43,321 nt of DNA, taken from Myxococcales bacterium (lineage in GTDB: Bacteria > Myxococcota > Myxococcia > Myxococcales > Myxococcaceae). The position numbers and the translations under genes were made by a program. The DNA lies in NCBI GenBank assembly GCA_030681895.1, contig JAUXRI010000274.1, forward strand, positions 1-43,321, in the 5' to 3' direction. The notes beneath the pieces were generated by a model. The model ran no database searches. It was not told the DNA's origin and worked only from the letters and a program-made list of their open reading frames with translations. Shown here in pieces: positions 39,250 through 43,321 of the stretch; within the stretch, counting starts at the first letter, position 1, and every line of letters starts with the position of its first letter.

Positions 39250-41619
39250 GTGGACGTTCGACGAAAACTCGCGGGCCTGCGGTGGGCGTGCGGCTTGCTG
39301 GAAGCGCCCCCGATGTTCGACGGATCGTTAGGCGGCCGGGCCGAGACGTGCGCCACCATTCTCGACGCACTCGAGGCTGGGTGGAGCGTCACGGTTCATG
39401 GTGCGCCTGGCGTCGGCAAGTCGGCCATCGCGCGCCAGGTCGAAGGTGCCTGGGTTCGAGCTGGCAGGGCCGTCGTGACGCTCGTTCTGGAAGAGCCGAT
39501 TCCGAGTGAGGAGCTCGAGGCCCGGCTTGGCGCCGCGCTCGGTGCATCGAGCCCTGCGACGCACCCGGGAGCGTGGGCCGCAGCGATGGCAAAGTTCTTC
39601 GACGTCCCCGGGCTGCTGCTCTCGCTCGACGGGCCGGGCGTCTTCGGGAGCGCCGACGCCCTCGAGACGCTCCTGGCTGGAGCACCCTCGCTCCGCCTGG
39701 TGTGCTGTTCGCCTCGAGCCTTCGGTTGGGCGGTCGAGCGTGCGGTGCGGGTCGCCCCGCTCTCGCTCGAGGACGCAACCCGGCTCTTCGGCGTGCTGGT
39801 GCGAAGGCGAGGCGCCGAGCCCTCGGCCGAATCGGTGGAGGCCATCGTGGAGTCAGCAGGCGGGCTCCCGCTTGCGCTCGAGCTGCTGGCCGGGCGCTTC
39901 GTGATGCTGGGCCGAAAGGCGATCGAGTCCGAGCTGGTGATGGGCTCGAGCGGCGCCGCGCTGGATCGATCGATGGGGCGCGTGGTGGACGCGTTGAGTC
40001 CTGAAGAACGGGAGGCGCTCCTGCGGCTTTCACTCGTGCGTGGCGCTCTGGATGTCGCCCTCGCCACGCTGATCATCGGGCAAGGGCAGGCGCTTCGGAA
40101 ACTGGAGCGGCTCGTCGAGGCCTCCCTCATCCACCGGAGCGTGGTGGACGGCGTGTACGTCGTCCTCGATTCCATCAAGGCCTTCGTCGTCAGCCGCGCG
40201 TCGCCCGAAGCCCTCGAGACGGCGAGAGCGCATCACGCTGCGGTCTTCGCCGAGCCGATGCCGGTCCGCCCGCAGAGCCTCGGTGCCTTCTCGGCGCTTG
40301 GAGCGCGACGTGACGACCTGCTGACTGCCTGGCGATGGACCGTGACGCGGGCTGAGCAGAACGACCTGACAGCGACTGCATGGGCCCTCGAGCTGGCGCG
40401 CACCCTTGACAGCGTGTTGTTGACGCAGGGGCCAGCCACGTTGCACTTCGACGTGTTGACGCGTTCCTGTTCGCTGGCTGGAGGGACTTCGACAGGCGTC
40501 GCGAGAGATCTGCTCCTGGCGCTGGGCCGAGCCGAGGCCTTTCGAGGACACTTCGGCGCTGCGTCGCTGTGCTTCGAGGCCGTGCGAGTTCAAGCCGAGG
40601 CCGTCTCGGATCAGTCACGGCTCGGCTGGGCCTGCGCCTTCTCGGCGTACGTCGAGCGAGCGTTGGGGCACTTCGACACGGCGTCCCGCGCGGCGACGCA
40701 GGCGCTTGGCCTCGCCCGACAGCTGAAGGACTTCCCGATGGCGGCGATGGCCGAGATCTCGCTCGGGCACCTCGCTCAGGCGCGGGGGCACCTCGACGCG
40801 GCGGCCCGCGCGTTTCGAAGGGTCCTCGCCATCGCCGACATCACCGGTGCGGCGCGCATCGAGGGCATCGGCAGCGGGAGCCTCGGGGCGGTGGCGATTG
40901 AGGCGGGCCGGCTCGACGAAGCAGCGCAGGCGCTCACGCGGGCCCGCCGAGCGTTCGAGTCGGTCGACGATCGCTCCCATCTCGCCAGGGTCGTGGTGGA
41001 CGAGGCTCGGTTGGCGATGCACCGGGGCGACCCTGGCGCCACGGCCTCGCTCCTTGCTGCGATCGAACACGCCCGGCTCGCCGGTTCGCTCGAAGGGGAA
41101 CTGTACGCGCGGGAAGCGGCCGTGCTGCTCGCACGCCGTGAAGGTGATGCTGCCCTTGCCGAAGAGCGCCTCACCTCGCTCGAGGCCCTCGTCGCGATGG
41201 GTGACAACTGGGAATGGGCGACGCGGGTGGCCCGGCTCCGGGCAGGTGAGGGTTCGCTCCTCCAGCTCAGCCCAGATGGCCGCACCGTTCGGTTCGATGA
41301 CACGCACATCGACTTCTCGAGGCGTGGGCCGTTGCGGCGCGTGCTGCTGGCGCTCGCGAGGGCTTTCGAAGAAGGGCGGCGTCTGTCGTCAGACGAGCTT
41401 CGGAACGCTGGCTGGCCCGGTGAACGAATGCTCCCGTCCTCGGCGTCAGCGCGCGTGTACATGGCCGTTCGTCGGCTGCGCGCGCTGGGCCTCGAGAACA
41501 CCATCGTCACGCATGACGATGGCTATGGGCTCGCCGCCAGGGTCCGGCTCGAGTGGACGGAGCACGAGGTGCGAAGCGACCGGACCGCGGCGCCGGCAAA
41601 GCCCGCCGCCCACACCTGA
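39250..41619 (+). CDS. STAND ATPase regulator: NB-ARC-like, TPR, C-terminal winged helix
   Basis: A 789-residue signal protein. The ATPase has Walker A GAPGVGKSA (51-59), Walker B LLLSLDG with Asp127, and GGLPLALELLAG near 214-225, the GxP motif of STAND proteins. A middle of about 300 residues is helical with TPR-type pairs (GHFDTASRAATQALGLARQ, GHLDAAARAFRRVLAI). About 672-768 look like an OmpR/PhoB-type winged helix: RTVRFDDTHIDFSR, RRVLLALAR, SARVYMAVRRLRALG and a final DDGYGLA hairpin. SARP/AfsR relatives carry such a domain at the N-terminus, so the order is reversed. It probably controls transcription after ligand-driven oligomerisation. The start is the GTG at 39250, or possibly ATG at 39313. 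Confidence 0.85.
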   Translation: MDVRRKLAGLRWACGLLEAPPMFDGSLGGRAETCATILDALEAGWSVTVHGAPGVGKSAIARQVEGAWVRAGRAVVTLVLEEPIPSEELEARLGAALGASSPATHPGAWAAAMAKFFDVPGLLLSLDGPGVFGSADALETLLAGAPSLRLVCCSPRAFGWAVERAVRVAPLSLEDATRLFGVLVRRRGAEPSAESVEAIVESAGGLPLALELLAGRFVMLGRKAIESELVMGSSGAALDRSMGRVVDALSPEEREALLRLSLVRGALDVALATLIIGQGQALRKLERLVEASLIHRSVVDGVYVVLDSIKAFVVSRASPEALETARAHHAAVFAEPMPVRPQSLGAFSALGARRDDLLTAWRWTVTRAEQNDLTATAWALELARTLDSVLLTQGPATLHFDVLTRSCSLAGGTSTGVARDLLLALGRAEAFRGHFGAASLCFEAVRVQAEAVSDQSRLGWACAFSAYVERALGHFDTASRAATQALGLARQLKDFPMAAMAEISLGHLAQARGHLDAAARAFRRVLAIADITGAARIEGIGSGSLGAVAIEAGRLDEAAQALTRARRAFESVDDRSHLARVVVDEARLAMHRGDPGATASLLAAIEHARLAGSLEGELYAREAAVLLARREGDAALAEERLTSLEALVAMGDNWEWATRVARLRAGEGSLLQLSPDGRTVRFDDTHIDFSRRGPLRRVLLALARAFEEGRRLSSDELRNAGWPGERMLPSSASARVYMAVRRLRALGLENTIVTHDDGYGLAARVRLEWTEHEVRSDRTAAPAKPAAHT

Positions 41620-41645
41620 TCACCGGCACAGAGAGCGCCTCTGAC

Positions 41646-41659
41646 AGGAGCCGGCTCCT
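41646..41659. terminator. 14-base perfect palindrome between convergent genes
   Basis: AGGAGCCGGCTCCT at 41646-41659 is self-complementary. It lies between the stops of the STAND gene and the Cys-rich gene and could act as a short hairpin (stem AGGAG/CTCCT) on either transcript. Position supports a terminator role; strength is low and no T-run follows. Confidence 0.35.
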
Positions 41660-41661
41660 TG

Positions 41662-43321
41662 CTACCGGAAGAGGGTCAGCGTGAACGACTCGGTGCCCGC
41701 GACGACAGCTTGACCATCGTCGAGCACCGCGAAGTCGACCTTCGAGAAGCTCAGCGGTGACACCTGTTCGCTGGTGAATCGGTTCCCTTGCCTCGTGTGA
41801 AGCATCGTGCCCGTCGAAGCGTGACTCGTGACGACTCGGAAAACCCCTTCGTCGTCGAACTTTGCTTTCCACTGCGCTCCGGCCGGGAGCGGGATGTTCA
41901 TCGGTGCCCACCCCGACACTTCGAAACGAACCTCGAGGCCCGTCGACGTCCTTGCGACGTTGACGAGATTCCCGTTGGGGTCTGAGCGAAGCAGGGTGAC
42001 CCGGGGCGGTGTCGAGGTGGCGACCGCGGTGGTCCAGAAGTTCGTCCCGCGCGTGGCGATGCTCAGCGTCGGTGTGGAGAACCCCGAGAGCCACGCAAGC
42101 CGTTTGGTCGTGCCGTACGAGATGTTCCATACCGCGGTGGTAGCGCTCGACACCGAACAGCAGTCCTCCGTGTTGTGGGAGATCTTCCGCTGACCGAGCT
42201 CGAGTGACGAGGTCGCGATGCCGTTGTCCGTCGAGTCGACGAAGGAGGTGCTCGACATTCGGGTGACGGCGCAGGTGCTGCTCCCGCCGCAGGCGTAGAC
42301 GAGGTAGTCGTTGGACGTGGGACTGCTCTGCGGCACGCCGAAGTAGCGGGTGCCGTAGAGCTGGTCGAAGGAAACGGAGAGTTCGGCTGTGCCTTGAGCG
42401 ACGAGGCTCGTCGTGGCTCCAGTCGCCGGCACCAGAGTGCCAGTGCGTGCGAAGGCACGGCCGAGCGTGACGCTGCCTCCGAAAATGGGGTCGATGGATT
42501 GATAGGCGATGGCGGCGGCCGATTGGAACGCAGCGAGCGCGAGTTGTGTGGACGTGACTGGCACCGTCGTCACCGACCAGACACAGCTCCCTGTCGAACA
42601 GGCGCCTTTGCAGAGCGATTGGCCTGGTGGGCAACCCTGGCCGCAAGCTCCCGTTCGGCACACGGGCGACCAGGGACCGGTCGTCGCACCTGGCAGCTCG
42701 CTCGGGCAGGTTCGACAGGCTGCGCCGCACTGCACCGGGTCTGAATCGGGGACGCATTGCTGCGAGCAGAGGTTCGTTCCACTCATGCAGGTGAGCGCGA
42801 CACACGTCGACTGGCTCGGTCCACCGCAGGTCGTCGTCAAGGAGTTGGCTGGGCACGGTGTGCAGACGCCCGCGCACGGCCGCGCTCCGCTGGCACACGA
42901 CGTGGCGACGCAGCGATTCTGGGCATCACAGGTGGTGGTCGTTGCTGTCGGACACGCCGCGCAGATGGTGTTGCAGAGCCGACTGCCGGAGCTGCACGTT
43001 GACGCGACGCACGCCGAGCCGCTGCACATCGTCGTGGTCACACCTGAAGTTGGACAGAGCGAGCACACGGCGCCGCACCTTCGCGCTCCGGGGTCGCAGA
43101 CGCATTGACCGGTCTGGAAGTCGCAAGAGCTGTTCGATGCGCAAGGTGGGCCACCGCGACAATCAGACGCGCTCCCGCCACCGCCGCCTGATGCGACGCC
43201 GCCGCCTGATGCGAGGCCGCCGCCTGATGCGACGCCGCCACCTGATGCGACGCCGCCGCCTGTTGCGACGCCGCCGCCTGATGCGACGCCGCCGCCTGAT
43301 GCGACGCCGCCGCCTGATGCG
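41662..43321 (-). CDS. Large Cys-rich secreted protein with VASGGG array (5' end beyond window)
   Basis: At least 553 residues; the N-terminus lies past the right edge. In the order translated: an array of V-A-S-G-G-G hexapeptides (43180 to the edge, with L for V and T for S in single units), a first Cys module (CRGGPPCASNSSC, CVCDPGARRC), then several EGF-like units with C-x-T-x-C-P patterns (about 170 residues), and a Cys-poor beta-rich C-terminal domain of about 300 residues (41662-42580) ending FTLTLFR. Many other frames are shadows. By analogy with Cys-rich myxobacterial surface proteins, a signal peptide and lipobox should precede the array. Adhesion is a plausible role; the C-terminal domain is not recognised. 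Confidence 0.8.
   Translation of the reverse strand, partial: ASGGGVASGGGVASGGGVATGGGVASGGGVASGGGLASGGGVASGGGGGSASDCRGGPPCASNSSCDFQTGQCVCDPGARRCGAVCSLCPTSGVTTTMCSGSACVASTCSSGSRLCNTICAACPTATTTTCDAQNRCVATSCASGARPCAGVCTPCPANSLTTTCGGPSQSTCVALTCMSGTNLCSQQCVPDSDPVQCGAACRTCPSELPGATTGPWSPVCRTGACGQGCPPGQSLCKGACSTGSCVWSVTTVPVTSTQLALAAFQSAAAIAYQSIDPIFGGSVTLGRAFARTGTLVPATGATTSLVAQGTAELSVSFDQLYGTRYFGVPQSSPTSNDYLVYACGGSSTCAVTRMSSTSFVDSTDNGIATSSLELGQRKISHNTEDCCSVSSATTAVWNISYGTTKRLAWLSGFSTPTLSIATRGTNFWTTAVATSTPPRVTLLRSDPNGNLVNVARTSTGLEVRFEVSGWAPMNIPLPAGAQWKAKFDDEGVFRVVTSHASTGTMLHTRQGNRFTSEQVSPLSFSKVDFAVLDDGQAVVAGTESFTLTLFR
43180..43321. repeat. 18-bp tandem repeat (about 8 units) reaching the window edge
   Basis: Units GCCGCCGCCTGATGCGAC follow in register with single-base variants (CCACCT, CTGTTG, GCGAG) and run off the right edge. 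They code the VASGGG linker of the Cys-rich protein on the minus strand. The in-frame length means unit number can vary without breaking the gene. Confidence 0.88.

Noticed and set aside
43180..43321. CRISPR-like array or microsatellite outside genes
   Set aside because: Contiguous 18-bp units in frame with the Cys-rich protein; no spacers.

Overview
The window is 43.3 kb of very GC-rich DNA (strong G/C at third codon positions on both strands, with long antisense shadow frames). It looks like a chromosome segment of a myxobacterium (Myxococcota). The evidence is a protein with a MYXO-CTERM-like tail, many Cys-rich secreted lipoproteins with Asp-Ala-Gly linkers, a HRD/DFG Ser/Thr kinase with a C-terminal membrane anchor, and the general gene style. 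Genus cannot be decided. About 45 protein genes are supported, two of them cut by the window edges. I saw no tRNA, rRNA, CRISPR array, transposase, integrase or phage gene.

Layout. (1) 1-4.5 kb: reductive pyrimidine catabolism, with preA (cut at the left edge) and preT on the minus strand, and beta-ureidopropionase and dihydropyrimidinase on the plus strand. (2) 4.5-8.4 kb: an alpha/beta hydrolase, two lipoproteins (one Cys-rich) and a soluble diguanylate cyclase. (3) 8.5-11.5 kb: a dodecin-like gene, then a tightly packed four-gene operon (TetR-type regulator, NAD(P)-binding protein, DsbA-like oxidoreductase, NmrA-like protein) preceded by a perfect 12+6+12 bp palindrome just before the regulator start. 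(4) 11.5-15.9 kb: a frameshifted small gene, two copies of a 45-bp palindromic repeat, an SDR-DUF2867 protein, a TPR-like protein, a Nei-type DNA glycosylase, a GlsB/YeaQ membrane protein and a lipoprotein. (5) 16.2-20.8 kb: NCS1 transporter, malonate/methylmalonate-semialdehyde dehydrogenase and class III aminotransferase. With region 1 these form a complete route from imported uracil or thymine to acetyl- or propionyl-CoA. (6) 20.8-26 kb: DUF1801 protein, membrane thioredoxin, secreted protein, third copy of the 45-bp repeat, MYXO-CTERM protein with a VDAG hexapeptide array, a lone MbcA/ParS-type domain, and a two-gene unit of an HPF/RaiA-like protein and a basic disordered protein. (7) 25.8-35.8 kb: lipoprotein, Ser/Thr kinase, membrane protein, SDR-like protein, glycerophosphodiesterase, small Cys-rich lipoprotein, CocE-type hydrolase, two secreted proteins (one LCCL) and a glutathione-transferase-like protein. 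(8) 36-43.3 kb: beta-lactamase-fold serine hydrolase with a coupled lipoprotein, a TAP-like peptidase lipoprotein, a STAND ATPase with C-terminal winged helix, and a large Cys-rich protein cut by the right edge whose N-terminal side carries a VASGGG hexapeptide array.

The most unusual signals are the 45-bp palindromic repeat family, whose arms covary between copies; the operator palindrome in front of the TetR-type operon; the HPF-like/basic-protein pair; the lone MbcA/ParS-type domain; and the two independent 18-bp in-frame arrays in surface proteins. All functional calls rest on reading motifs by eye. No database search was possible.
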